Source: Cryptomeria japonica (Eukaryota > Streptophyta > Pinopsida > Cupressales > Cupressaceae). From it: DNA of 64,000 nucleotides. Every line of letters begins with the position of its first letter. Within the stretch, counting starts at the first letter, position 1. This document shows, one piece after another, positions 23,651 through 35,319 of this stretch. The DNA lies in contig NC_081414.1 of NCBI RefSeq assembly GCF_030272615.1, forward strand, positions 3,663,501 to 3,727,500. The letters run 5' to 3'. Made by a program: the position numbers and the translations under genes. Under the pieces are notes generated by a model. It was not told the origin of the DNA and searched no databases. It worked only from the letters and a program-made list of their open reading frames with translations.

Positions 23651-24000
23651 TTTTTGGGGGGGCTGATGTTAGGGGTCAATAACACATGTTAGTTTGTAGT
23701 TGGGATGAGTGTTTATGTTTATGTTTGAGTCGCTGAGAGGTTCCCGTGGGGTAGTTGGTAGTTAGTGACGGTTGGCAACTTGGCCAACCGTCGAGTCTAT
23801 AAATGATTCGGATGGAACCTCGGCAAGGGTGGTATTGTACTAACATATTCTTGAGAATTAAATAAAGATATCATTCTTCTGGTATAGCTGTTGTTATTGT
23901 TACTTATGCTTTGATATATGAATGTTATGTTACATGAATAGTTGGTACGTCTGGGAAATCCTTGTTTTATCTGTGAGTTTACCAACCTCACATTAAGGAC
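23651..24000 (+). repeat. Polypurine tract and 3' LTR of the gag-only gypsy-like element
   Basis: TTTTTGGGGGGGC runs into TGATGTTAGGGG at 23664. The LTR contains the hairpin GGTTGGCAACTTGGCCAACC, a TATA box (GTCTATAAATG, about 23795) and AATAAAG near 23860, a normal U3-R arrangement. The right edge is approximate. Confidence 0.6.
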
Positions 24001-24009
24001 TAAACATAG

Positions 24010-25586
24010 GTACACCAAACTTTGTGCCATCTTGTTGTAGTTGTTTGCCTCGCTAGACGAGTCAGGTACATTGAACTTTGATGCCTCAACTTAGAATGAT
24101 GTGATTGGATAAGTGATGACTAGGCGCCACTTCAGCTAGCTCATTGTAACTCATCACAAGTTGTAAATGAATGAGGCATATCTCTTGATACTCAACATTA
24201 TCCAAGTGCCTGCAGTGAAGAATGAGATGATGGTGGGAGATACTCCCAAATTGCATCATCTTCTTGACTTGATCACCTCCGCCTTGGAGCTTTCCTTCTC
24301 TGATTACTCTTGCTATACTAGCAATGATTCTCAGATTTTTGGGGAAATCCAAGATTGTGAAAAAAATTTCTTCCTTTAGTACATGCATTCCCATGCTTGC
24401 TCTTGCATCTCATCACAAGTGTTTTTTACTTTCGTGATGTTGATTTTGATCTTGCCTTGAAGATGTTGATGATGATCCTATCCTTGTGTTGCCCTTGTTA
24501 CTTTCTTGTCATCTATGCCTTGATTCGCCCTCTTGCATGTAAGTGTGATCTTCCTTCCACACTGATCTTCCTTCCACACCCTGAAGTCTTGACTTCTCAC
24601 ATTCCTTTGTATGTTCATCCTACTTGAAAACCTGGAAGCAAACATAATTTGAATCAAAACATTGTAGAAAGTACTACTATCAATTCACAAATCAAGCTTC
24701 CCACTACCCTTCCTAAATCTGGAAATGAATTTTCTGATCTTGGAAACATCTGGTTTTAAGTCTGATTTCCCTTCTTTTGACTTAATTCTCATCAATTTGA
24801 GTCTGATTTTGTAACGTTTTCAGGCCTAATACGTGTCTGATCTGCTTGTTCATAGGTTTGGTTTGAATTTATAAGTCTGATTTTCACTATTCTTGCTCTT
24901 AGCCATGGATTTAGAAGTAACCTCAAGAAGTTCGGGCATCTGGGGCCTCAATGATAATCAGCATAGGCAGGTCAGACATTTGATAGGGAACTGATTGTGC
25001 CAATGAGCAGGTCGGAGATTTAGAGGGGCATTTACTGGGTAAGTTCAGGGTGATCGAACTTTGGAGGAGGCACTGACTGTCAGAAGGCACAGCGGGACTT
25101 TTAGGGGGTCACTGACTGTCAGCCAAGGCACAACAGGGATTTCAGGGGGTCACTGACTGGGGTTTTAGGACGTCACTGACTGTCAGCCAAACTTAGCCAA
25201 ATTTTGAGCAGAAGCCACTCACCTTGCCAACTCAAAGGGTCCTTAGTCATTATTAAAGCCTTCTCATGCAGTCTAAGCCTTCCTCTTGCATCAATCTTCT
25301 CAACCCTCATGACTCAACACTTAGACTCTTCGCCCTAAAAGTGTAAGATGATGATGATCAAATGGAATGATCATCACAAAATTGTTCATTTCCTAAGCTT
25401 TGAGAGCTAACTGACCTCGATTCATCCTAAAGAGACAGACACAACTTGATCCCATCCTCACAACCTAGGGCATCACACCTCCTACAAGTGAAAAGTTAAT
25501 AGCTAAAGATGCTAGAACTAACCTAGAAAACAAAAAAAGTGGGGATCCCTGTTTGCAATGGGGCGATGTGTGAAATCGTCACAACA
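24010..25586 (-). mobile_element. Family A LTR fragment (minus strand), inner edge unknown
   Basis: The LTR start on the minus strand at 25586 is TGTTGTGACGATTTCACACA, then CGCCCCATTGCAAACAGGGA, as at 14559 and 39043. About 400-550 bases in is a small array (25040-25190) with GGGGGTCACTGACTGTCAGC repeated at about 50 bp, the array position seen in the other copies. No end motif, PBS or ORF was found; the left boundary is only an estimate. The rest of the interval shows nothing recognisable. Confidence 0.5.
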
Positions 25587-25609
25587 GTGAGCTTGGTCGT
25601 TTTATACAG

Positions 25610-26290
25610 ATAATTCTTCGATTGATTTCCAAAAAGGATAAGAGGATAGCAGTTGCAGTTATATTGCAGCATAGTGTGGGAATTCAGTCCAGCCTCCGAG
25701 ATTGATATGGGATCCTAGTAATTGGTTTACAGATGCGGATTGCTTGAGGGCATGCAATCTCGGGGTGGGAGGATGTCATGACCCTGACCAGATTGAACAA
25801 TGTCTAATTAGAAATTGTCTCACGATAGTGAGACTTCACAATTTCTTAATCATAAGACTGTACAATAGCTCGTAATCACCACCCTGAACAGAATCATAAC
25901 CACTGTGTATCGATCATGTTCATAACCAGGAGTGTTGCCTTATGAATCACCTCTCTCTCCTTTGTGGTCAGTGATATTCCCTTGACCAATGGGATGATTA
26001 AGCATTAATCAGTGGGTAACTCAACATTAACCGATATAGTGATTATCAAACACAAATTAAAGACACCACTCTATACACCTGATGAAAGGAATATATATTT
26101 ATATATATAATCAAGATCCAGCAGTTCAAAGACACACAAGGAAAACAAGAATCAAATCACAAGGAAGATATAATACTCAGCAGTGCAGTTTATATATTGG
26201 TTGTGGTATGGATTTCCATACATAATGTAATAATTATTTGTATATCTGCATACTTTTGAATTAATATGCATTGTTGTTTTTGATACCTAA
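25610..26290 (+). mobile_element. Gypsy-type element 3' end: pol remnant, polypurine tract, LTR
   Basis: Fragments resembling a pol C-terminus (with DADCLRACNLGVGG in one frame) precede CGGGGTGGGAGGA and then TGTCATGACCCTGACC at 25774. TGTCATGACC is a common LTR start in plant gypsy elements. A TATA-rich stretch lies at 26085-26110. The LTR probably ends at CCTAACA near 26290. The upstream part is cut by the family A LTR. Confidence 0.5.
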
Positions 26291-27049
26291 CATAGCATGA
26301 TAGATATATTGTCGATTCATGGTGTGTGACTATCTAATGTATGGATATAGGAAATATGTGATTATGATATAAGATGTTATGAATATTTATTATGTCTGAC
26401 TGCTGTAACCAGCCATGGTAGTGAAATTGGGGAATTACAAGTAGGGGAACAATGATGAGGTCATCTTCTAGGCATGCCACCTCATGGTATAAGATCGAAG
26501 AGTCCCATGGGGCCAAAGAGGTACAAAGGGTACTACCTTTGGGCTTAGAAATGATGGACGTCCAGGGCACCCTATTGTGAATGTTCCTCATGCTCTCTAT
26601 CATGGTAAATGAATGCATTAAGAATGTTCAATCATGGGAAGTAGGATAGAAGTGGCAAGATTGAGGGGAACAGTTATAGAACACCTCGCTAGGTACTCCA
26701 CCTCATATGGATGGCACAGGCCACATGAGGCCAACGGGGATAGTGTTCTGACCTAGGATAGAGGATCTCTAGGGCACTCTATCGAGTCACCCTATCTTAG
26801 CTCTTCTATGGTTGAGCCTTCTCAAACTGATTTAAGCAATCTTGTGATTAGATCTATAATTCTAATATATGTTTGATGATTTCTAATTAAAATATTTATA
26901 TTATTATTTATGATTGTAAATTATTCCTAGCTTGTTTGCAGGATCTCAATCAATGTGAAAGGTATCTCTAACCTACTTTGTTTTTTATTAAAAATTGTGA
27001 TCTAGGGCAAAAACTTGGGTATTTATAATTTGGGGACATTAAGATGACT

Positions 27050-28040
27050 TATAATATCCCATTTTTGACAGGTTGGGAAATAATATATTATTTCATTCCT
27101 TAAAACTAAAATTTATTAAAAGAGGAAAATTAAATTCAATTATTTAATATTATTATCAAATGGGAAATTGAAAGGTAATATTAAATAATTATTAAAGTGA
27201 CTTTAGAAAATTAATTAAAGCCACTTAACTAATGGTGGCAACCATAGGGAACTAAAATCAATATTATTTAAGTGGCTTTGGGATTGATGTTGGATATGGA
27301 ATGATTAACTATTTCTTATATTATAGTTTCTGAGGAAATTATAAATTTGTAGCATCAGGACGAAACCTGAGAACATCCCTGTAGCTATTCTGGCTCTAAA
27401 AACACCCTATCGTACACCGATAACTTTCGTGTCATACTATAGTGGGGAACAGCGGCCTCAGCGCTTCTGCCGAGCCCTGCAGCCATTCTGCGGTTTTTGT
27501 GTCCACATAACATGAAAGCTATTGGGCATACGATAGTGCGGTTTTGGAGCCAGATTAGGCGTGTCCATCATTTTTGGCACTAGAACTATCTGCCCTAAGT
27601 GATCTTGGAGGAATTATCTAGATTTCTTAGCTGGTACATAACATAACGGAGGACAAATTTGTGCAATCTCCCATGGAGACAAATTACAAAGATATTTATT
27701 TACAAGCAATGTTTAGAATAATTATATTCTTGTTGGAAAATATGATATGGTTCTGAGCAAATAATTATTACTATTATGGTGAATAATAATTAATTCTGTC
27801 AAAGTTTGGTTTATTACTTTATTGTGGTTCGAATGGTTATATTCTATCATTTGATTGGCGACACTATTATTTGGTAATAATATTTTATGTGGACGCCTTG
27901 TATTTTGGAATAAGAATCGTGGAGGAAGGAAACTCATGGATTATTTGCTGGGCTAGATTGAGTTATGAACCAAGGTTAGACTTCATTGTTTGGATGCTAT
28001 AAGTTTAATTAAAAAATGGAAAGTGATTTGTTTGAAGTTT
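27050..28040 (+). repeat. LTR-like sequence with dispersed repeat copy 2
   Basis: It begins TATAATATCCCATTTTTGAC, close to the TGTAATATCCC start of some plant gypsy LTRs with G to A at position 2. Its last 157 bases (27881-28037) match 17021-17179. No coding potential. The 760 bases to its left (26291-27049) show no feature I can name. Confidence 0.4.
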
Positions 28041-28330
28041 TTTTTAATTGAATCAATGTAAAATTAGCGATTCAGAAAGGAAGTGTCATAAAACTGGAAA
28101 GTTTCAAGGGTTGATAAAAGTGTTGAAACTTTTGATCAGCGGTGTTATAGTTTTGTAAGTAGAAATTTAAATCAGTCTATAGATTCTGAATTGTTTAGTT
28201 TCTTTACATTTTTACTATAGTTTCAATGTCAATGAATTAAAACTGGTAAAAGCTTTTAGCACCTAGATTAATTATGCAAAAAGCTGTAGCTATTTAGTAA
28301 TACATTTCCCTTTTAAGGCCATCACAAAGC

Positions 28331-28373
28331 TCTCTCTCTCTCTCTCTCTCTCCTCTCTCTCTCAAGATTTGCT
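28331..28373 (+). repeat. (CT)n microsatellite near the 3' splice site
   Basis: An almost pure CT run ends about 30 bases before the terminal OR exon. It adds to the polypyrimidine context of that acceptor. Confidence 0.9.
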
Positions 28374-28404
28374 GTGCCTAAATGATTCTAGACTTCATAT
28401 GCAG

Positions 28405-28482
28405 GTCATGTGCCCAACATGCCTATGCACTGGAATGGCGATGGCAAGTGAACATGACCCTCGCATAGATCCTTTTGATTAG
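28405..28482 (+). CDS. OR: ORANGE (OR) protein, terminal coding exon
   Basis: The acceptor ATATGCAG opens a phase-0 exon encoding V, then MCPTCLCTGMAMASEHDPR, then IDPFD and TAG (28480-28482). This is the conserved C-terminus of OR: the last CxxCxxxG zinc module followed by the ASEHDPR-IDPFD tail. Together with the exon at 15923 it gives a continuous peptide with no lesion. It lies 12.3 kb from its partner exon, so transcription crosses several LTR promoters. Gene identity is very firm. Whether this copy is the OR or the OR-like paralogue, and whether it is expressed, cannot be read here. Confidence 0.95.
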   Translation, partial: VMCPTCLCTGMAMASEHDPRIDPFD

Positions 28483-28752
28483 TTGATTTACTACTCTAAA
28501 GTATTTTCAGCCCAGCTGTGGAGAGATTTGATGTGCATAAGCTGTTTCCAAATTCTGGCACTAGTACATCAACCATCTAAGTATGAGTAAATATCTAGTC
28601 AAAGCAACTAACCTATGAGCATTCCATGATGCATTTTTTGGATTATTTTGCTTATGATAAATCAGTTAAGAAAAATGAAAGTAAATGGCTATCTTGTATC
28701 AAGACACGGAATAATATGTTCTATTTGTAGCATTCAAATTGTGAAAACTGTT
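28483..28752 (+). other. OR: Probable OR 3' UTR and downstream flank
   Basis: A/T-rich sequence after the OR stop codon, with no repeats or ORF. No perfect AATAAA signal is present; GATAAA near 28656 and GAATAAT near 28708 are possible weak signals. The poly(A) site cannot be fixed. Confidence 0.5.
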
Positions 28753-29056
28753 GTCAGGTAATTATGTCATATTGTAATTAGAACGTTACGTGTGTTAAGG
28801 GTCGGTGGTTACGTGACGGTTGTCGGCATGGCACCGGACAACCTACACCGACACCTATATAAATGTACTTGGTTTCCTATTTCAGTGTGTAGATATTGTC
28901 GAAGAAAGTTATGTTTTGAATGTACTGGCATTTGGCATTAATGAATACATACATCTGAGTTCTTTTGTTTACTTGCATTGCTGTATACTGTCATATTTCC
29001 TACATTTCTGTACTGTTATGCACTATTGAACACATGCACCCCTCGGGGGAAAACCA
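28753..29056 (+). promoter_or_regulatory. LTR-like promoter fragment downstream of OR
   Basis: It has GTTAAGGGTC, a GTGACGGTTG block, an imperfect hairpin (GTTGTCGGCATGGCACCGGACAAC in part) and CCTATATAAATG near 28855. That is the same order of motifs as the LTR at 23664. Edges are uncertain; probably a solo LTR or LTR fragment of a related family. Confidence 0.4.
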
Positions 29057-29825
29057 AAACTACGTGCTCTACGACTGTTTCAATCAATTGCCTAGTTTAT
29101 TTTGTCTGTAAATGTTACTGTTACCATGTAAAACCCTATCTTATTCAATTACAAATATACAAGTGCACTGACCTTTAATACAACTGGCACACCTCTAGAT
29201 GAATTTAGACAGGTAATAGTATTTAGAAATTGATGGTGCCAAGTAAAATTTTCCAGGAGAAGTTCCAGAGTGCAGGAGACTTTGACTAAAATGTTTACGC
29301 CTTTGTTCTGATCGAAACAAAGAATGATGAGAAAGTTTCATGGTTTATGACCACTCAATTATCAATTATTACTTATCAGTTATCATGATTGCATGCATTT
29401 AATAATTTAAAATATATATCCCATATCTATTTTCCAGATCCTTGCAACCTTCTTGTCTAAGCTATAGAAATACCAATTTCAGCCTGTCACTGTTGAGAAC
29501 CTGCAAATATGTAGGTTTCCATTTTTTTCTAAATGCTGCAACACTCTGCAGTCATATGTATTGGATAAAAAGGTAATGATTTAAAAATTAATAAATTGGT
29601 AGACTTTTCCGTAAAATTAAGATGAATAAAGTGGTTGACATTACTGAAAACTCGAAACGGTAAAAGAAAGGACTTTAGGAGTGAAATACTGCTGCTTTAA
29701 TAACAACATATTCATGAAACGAAAAAAGTGCAAAACTATAATCTGCATCTAGAGTCTGAATTGTCTGCAAGAAACCAACTAGAGGTATCAATATACATTT
29801 TAATAGAAAAAATATTTTGATTGAC
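29057..29825. other. Interval without recognised feature
   Basis: A/T-rich sequence with stops in all frames. I see no repeat, exon or LTR edge in it. Confidence 0.4.
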
Positions 29826-30042
29826 TAAGAAACCATTTCAGAAGCAAAAATCACATGCTATGTATTTAAGGAGATAGCAACACAAAATCTACTAAACAAA
29901 GAGAAGAAAACATTTCGGAATCAGAAATTCCAAGCTGTGTGTTTGAAGAGATAGTAACACAAAATCTACTAACAAAAAGAAGAAGCCAATTTGGAAAAGA
30001 AATCACGAGCTATGTATCCAAAGAGATAGTAACACAAAATTC
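29826..30042. repeat. Three tandem units of about 75-77 bp
   Basis: Each unit contains AAGCTATGTAT-like sequence followed by GAGATAGTAACACAAAAT (at 29871, 29948 and 30023). Units differ by about 15-20%. Possibly part of an old element; no coding sense. Confidence 0.7.
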
Positions 30043-30193
30043 TTATGCAAAACCACTCAAACATCATATCTCAGATTTCCTTGGTCCAGAATAATGGAAA
30101 ATTTGGCAGATATACAATAAAGAGCGAAGAAATGTTTCAAGGAACTATTGATAGAACTCATGAATTTCAAAGCAAGAGCACAAGAACAAGTTT

Positions 30194-30429
30194 ATTTTTG
30201 GATCGTAATCTTCCATTCTATGAATATGCTCAATTAACCAAACAGCTATTTTTCCCTAAAAAGAAATCAAGTATATGACTCCAAAAGTTCTTATCTTTCA
30301 TTGCATTCCCAATTTTTGGATCGTAATCTTCCATTCTATGAATATACTCAATTAACCAAACAGCTATTTTTCCCTAAAAAGAAATCAAGTATATGACTCC
30401 AAAAGTTCTTATCTTTCATTGCATTTCCA
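30194..30429. repeat. 118-bp tandem duplication
   Basis: Two nearly identical copies begin TTTTTGGATCGTAATCTTCC at about 30195 and 30313. Only one or two differences are visible, so it is young. The short open frame across it (30045-30278) has no recognised similarity. Confidence 0.85.
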
Positions 30430-31604
30430 TATCAAGGGGATAAAATACCAGTTGTGTTTAGCAATCTTTTCGTTTGCATGAGATAGAGCTCAAGATGCAT
30501 AGGATTTGACTTTTTAAGATTTTTATAGGTAAAATGAAAATGATTGCTACAAAAATTTCCGATTTGTCTCCCTCTTGTTCCTCAGCCAAAATACTCTCCT
30601 CTTTGGACTATGCTTTGTCATGTCCCTCAACCCATAGGACCGACTTCCTCCACTTTTTAATTATAGAAGAGTTTTTAAACACTAATAATAATATTAATTA
30701 TTTTATTTTAACTCTTTTGGTGGCCAACTTGAATTTTGATTCCTTTTTGGGTGCTAATCCTTTCTGGTGGTCAATTGACTATGCTATTTGATTTAAGATC
30801 GGGTATAAAAGAAGGAAATCTCCACTATAGAAGGCATCTGATTACGAATTTGAGCATTTGCCAATTCACAAAATTGAGCAATAATTTAGGGACAAAACCT
30901 TTGAATAATTCAATGAGATATTGGATGGAAATCCCTAACTCACTTTCTTTGGCAATTTCATACAAGAGATGCAGGCTGCACTCATCAGTGAATCTCTCAT
31001 TGTTGCATGCCATTATACTCGTGGAAAGAAGTGAAGAAGGCATCAAGTCGCAGGTCGTTCCAGCCTAAATGCTAGGTAGGAAGTCACACTAACATGTGCC
31101 AAACAACAAGCAATCAACACGCCAAGGAAGGATATCTCAACCAGAGATGGAACACCAAACAATCACCATTATAAGGAGTGGAGGATCCATTAAAGTGGAA
31201 TAGTGCCATGATCAGCAAACTGTGGGCTTTCATTGAAGTTATCTGGCAATCCTTCTATAGGAAAACATAACTAAAAATCAAATTGGTACTGTGTGAGGTT
31301 ATCATAGGTGGGAGTAAGAGGCGATCTAAGGAAGGATATAAATTACCAACAACTGAGGCAACGGCCCTTGTGATTAGATGCCTACCTTGACAAGCAATTG
31401 ACTTGGTGACTAGCTCCCTATTTTGAAAGGGAAGAGTATACAGAAACTCGTCACATTTGTTCAACAAATGGAAAAGTTCTTGCATGAGTAGAACTTATGT
31501 AAGCTTTATATCATACTGTAGTCATTCTTATTATAGGAAATTGAGTCCCTATCTCATGGTGCAATCATCAAATGTTTAAGTTTTCTATTTGTAGATTACA
31601 TTTT
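30430..31604. other. Interval without recognised gene
   Basis: Several short frames occur on both strands (for example 30825-31046 and 31255-31485, minus). They lack conserved motifs and splice context that I can tie to a family. It may hold diverged host or transposon coding remains. I make no call. Confidence 0.35.
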
Positions 31605-34440
31605 TGTTGGAAATGTTGTCATTGATGTCAAAGATCGTTGGACAATTGAAAGTTGTCATTGACGTGGGAATTGTCATTGATGTAAGAACACGTTTGTTGG
31701 AGTTGATAATGTCATTGGTGTTAAAGCAAAGTATAATGGATGGTCAATAAATGGCACAATAAATGGTAAATGTATGCACAACAAATGATATAATGTAAGA
31801 ACAACAATTATATGTTAATGAAGAGCAGCATTGTAAAAAGCAGCACCCAGATTAATCATCCAAATAATAGTATACTGTTTATAACAGCCTTTGAGGAAGT
31901 ATGACAAACTATGTGAATAACAGACTATGCTCAATATATATATATATATTGTTGAAAATGTAGCTAGGTCGTATCCCTTGATTGGGCCGACCTAGCTTGG
32001 TAAATTTTAATGTGGCCTTCGGCCTTAAAATTTATTGTGTATGGGCCTATTTGGGATATTATGTAACTTGAATTAGGGTAGGCCCTATTTGGGTGAATTA
32101 CATACGTGTAACTTGTAAACACAAAATAGGTCAAGACCTATTCATGTAACTTGCAATATCATATGAAAGGCATTTGAATTTAATTGTAACTTGGCGCCAA
32201 AATTAAATAAGCCGACCAAGGTTTAGTGTAGACTTGAATTCATATATATGTGAGATGACTTGAGGATCACAAGTCATCAATCTATCAAGCGAATATTTCT
32301 ATCTCTGCTATGTGCGAACTACCTAACAGCGATCATCATCTGCAAGTTACTTCTGCATTGTTCTAAGGCAGCGAATTAGACCTCTCAGTCAGCGAACTGT
32401 TCTCCTAACTGGGCGAATATCATTTTAGGTCTGCCGAAGTTGTTCTAAGGCTACCAAACCTGCTCAGGCTGCCAAATCTGCTACAGGGTATCGAATTCTT
32501 GTGCTAGGGGCGATTCCATCAAGTCTGATCGGAATTGTAAATCAGATAAGTTACTTTGTGTTATGCCCTAGAAGGGTTAAATTGTAATCTGGTTCTGCGC
32601 CTATTATTAATCGGATCTGAGATATTCTTGCTGGGTTTTTCATCTCCAAGAGGGAGGTCTTCCCAGGGTACTGCTGTGTTCTTGTGTGTTATGCTGTTAT
32701 GTGTTTACTTTACCTTGCATTCTTATTTTCCGTTAATTACTGCTAATCTAATTGCCAAAAATTAACATTATGATGGCTTGATTTTTAACTTAATCACATT
32801 AATGATGTGAAGTGTATATGTTTGGGTGTGCAAGCATTGAAGACAAATAAAATACACAAACAGATCTGAAGAAAACTAACGATTTAATGTGGTCCATAAA
32901 AAACTAAAGACATACAGATCCTGGAACAGCGATCATATTGTGAAGTTCATACACACAGCAGGGATACATATGACTACTAAGACAGACCCGATAAATCAAT
33001 TAGAATATAATCAAAGTCAAAAACCTTTGATTTAAATGTGTTAAGGAAAGTACAATTAGCATAGAAATAAGGCATTGTTTGCAGCAATCACTAATGCTGC
33101 AGTTTGTTTAAACAAAAATTAATAAGTGGAAGACTATACAAGAGACCATGTTAATAAGTCAAAGGTTAGTCATTCTTCAAAACAGCAAACACTATCAAAA
33201 GATACGATCTTATTAACAAAAAATTAAAAGGTTGTCAATACAATTATGAAAGGAAACAAATAAAGTTTGTTAAAAGATGAAAGGTTGAGTCTAAGAGTTG
33301 GCAATGGTTATCAATAAGAAGAGCTATGACCATTAATAAGAGACACCACTCTTCATAGAGATATGTAGATATAAGAAGACATGTCTCTTGGAAAGAGATA
33401 CATTCTTTTAAAATAAAAGACATAAAGGGAGGTCGATAAGAAAGGATATGTTGTGTAATAAAAATAACATGTACGTGTGAGAATAATTCTGAGATTATAA
33501 CTCAGAAAATAATGAGTTCTAAGAAGTGTGTAGTGATATAATGCTGCTATAAAAGAAAAATTATTGCAGAGATAAAAGGAAGATCTGTGTATATGAAAAA
33601 GCAGATCTTGTGAAAAAATGTGAAAAAATATGAGTATGTGGAATAAATAAGAAAATCCTTGAGAAACTGTACGTAATGGTATGAGTAGTAAAGAAATAAA
33701 ATACTCTACACCAATAGTCTGTGTATGTGAATATTCAGCTTAGATTTAGAAGAGAAGAGTATACAGATTTAATAAGAAGAAATTTTGTCTTGAAGACTTG
33801 TGGTATGTTTGTGGAATAAGAGATCTTTGAGAGTGAGTAAACAATGAAAGTATATATGTGAAGGGTTGCCTCTTTTAGTGAAGAGGTATGCTAAGAGTAA
33901 TGTATGAGGAGGTGAATGAGAAGTGGGTTTGTTCCTTAATGAAATAATTTATGCAGGTTTGAGTAGAAGAGTCTGAGCAGATTAGTGAAGCATTTATAGC
34001 AGATTTAAGAAGAAAATTATGACAGTTTGAAGAAGAGCTTGTGAAGTGAAGAGACATAGTATCCATCATCTGTTGTTATAGCAACATTGTCAAGTTGGAA
34101 ATTCAGTATATGTGAAGTGGGTTGGTGCTCACAAAATTAGATTTTGGAGTTGGTGCTTCCAGTGGGTTGGTGCTCACAAACAGAGTTAGGGCTTGGTGCC
34201 TCTAGTAGGTTGGTGCCTACGAAACATTGTAAAAGGATAAATATATAAAAGCAATAATTTGTCGTGGTTTTCTTCCATTTGGGTTTCCACGTATATATTT
34301 TGTATTCTACTTTTGTTCATATTAGTTAGATTACATATGAGTGTTGGTATGCAATGAATATGTTAATGAGATAAGTTATATACTTGTGATAGTATAAGAA
34401 ACCTACAAATATCACAATGATATTGTTGGCAAAAAAGACA
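31605..34440 (+). mobile_element. Copia-type LTR, split by a solo LTR
   Basis: It starts TGTTGGAAATGTTGTCATTG, a variant of the TGTTGGCATTG start seen elsewhere here, with ATTGATGT motifs repeated at 31620-31720. The right part contains GGTTGGTGC repeats (34125-34220) and the copia LTR hairpin CGTGG...CCACG (34263-34292), both shared with the LTR at 7579-10166. The right edge is uncertain. The sequence at 31950-32767 is a separate insertion. Confidence 0.5.
31950..32767 (+). mobile_element. Solo LTR (about 818 bp)
   Basis: It begins TGTTGAAAATGTAGCTAGG after a TA repeat and ends AAAAATTAACA. It has a TATA-like CATATATATG near 32242 and a transcribed-looking second half with GCGAA-containing repeats. 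No internal region follows. A target duplication could not be confirmed because of the TA repeat at the left edge. Confidence 0.5.
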
Positions 34441-34684
34441 AGTAGTTAGACACAATCATAGAGAACCTACTGCATCTTGTTGCATCACATCTACGGAGTA
34501 CAAAATTAGGAAGATATCATCTAGGATAGGGATACTCACATCCCACCCCTTAGATATAAATATACTAGAAAATGTGAATGACAGATTATGTAGATAGAAG
34601 CATGTAATTGGAGATATAGATGAATGTATGTGATTAGATACCATATGATTATATAGAAGAGTATAGATGAAGATATAAGATGTA
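34441..34684. other. Short interval without recognised feature
   Basis: A/T-rich sequence between two LTRs. There are no boundary or coding signals in it. Confidence 0.35.
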
Positions 34685-35234
34685 TGTCCCCACTTTGAAA
34701 TATAATTTAATAATGAATAATAATAAAATTAAAATACAAAAGAATAAAAATAAAAATAAAATTAAAATACAAAAGAATATAATTAAATATAATTAAAAAT
34801 AAGGAATGGTCAAAAGGCATGAAATTATAAGTTGTGACTCCCCCAAATATGACGTATAAAAGGGAGAGGAGAACTCATTTGAAGGGGGGATGATTCGGGA
34901 ATTAGAAGTACATATCTGATTTGAATAAGAAGTGCAGATCTGATTGTGAAAGGTTGTGTCCCTTTCAAAGGTAAAAAATAATGAACTCTTTCAAAGGGTG
35001 TGTCTCTTGCCAAAGGGCATACATGATGAAGAGGTGTGACCTCTCCCTCACATTGAGAGATGTAAAGGAAAGGAATCAAAAGCGTCTAGGACATCACCAT
35101 GGATTAGATCAGATCAGAATTGTTAGTAAGTTGCAAGCAGTAACATCCTTGTTCTTGGTGGTATGCATGGGGATGTGCTTAATAGATGAAGCCTGATAAT
35201 TTTCTTATGTAGAATTTAATAGTAATATTAATAT
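34685..35234 (+). mobile_element. LTR of the TGTCCCCACTTTG family
   Basis: It matches the minus-strand copy 18428-17868 over its whole length: a long A/T-rich U3, GTTGTGACTCCCCC, the TATA box GTATAAAAGGGAG (about 34853), repeated CTTTCAAAGG blocks, and TAATATTAATAT at the right. The two copies then diverge, so 35234 is the limit of shared sequence rather than a proven end. No internal coding region was seen. Confidence 0.6.
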
Positions 35235-35319
35235 AGACTGCAATATGTATGACAATCATACTTAATTTCATATACATTCTTAGTACAACAAGATATTGAC
35301 ATATTTACAATCCCAAGCT

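Larger units (their letters stand above)
21614..24000 (+). mobile_element. Gypsy-like non-autonomous element: gag plus coiled-coil ORF
   Basis: Plus-strand element whose 5' LTR is missing; it starts abruptly at the copia remnant. A leader with a 45-bp duplication (GGTATGGGAC at 21613 and 21658) precedes gag (21923). Gag runs into a second coding block with no protease, RT or integrase, then a polypurine tract (23651-23662) and a 3' LTR beginning TGATGTTAGGGG at 23664. The lack of pol appears original rather than deleted, because the coding block runs to the polypurine tract with only small lesions. Confidence 0.65.
16060..28404 (+). other. OR: 12,345-bp OR intron filled with retroelement remnants
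   Basis: The donor GTAGGT follows AAAG at 16059; the acceptor CATATGCAG precedes 28405. Both flanking exons are phase-compatible. Inside are an inverted LTR pair (17684-18428), a copia remnant (18930-21614), a gag-only gypsy-like element (21614-24000), a family A LTR fragment (to 25586), a gypsy 3' end plus LTR (25610-26290) and another LTR-like piece (27050-28040). Stretches such as 16100-16900, 17180-17680, 18440-18900 and 26300-27050 show nothing I recognise. The gene looks spliceable despite the load, because both splice sites and all codons are intact. Confidence 0.85.

Noticed and set aside
30045-31485. Possible host exons (ORFs at 30045, 30825 minus, 31255 minus)
   Set aside because: No splice sites, codon pattern or recognisable motif that I could tie to a plant protein family. 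Left as unassigned sequence.
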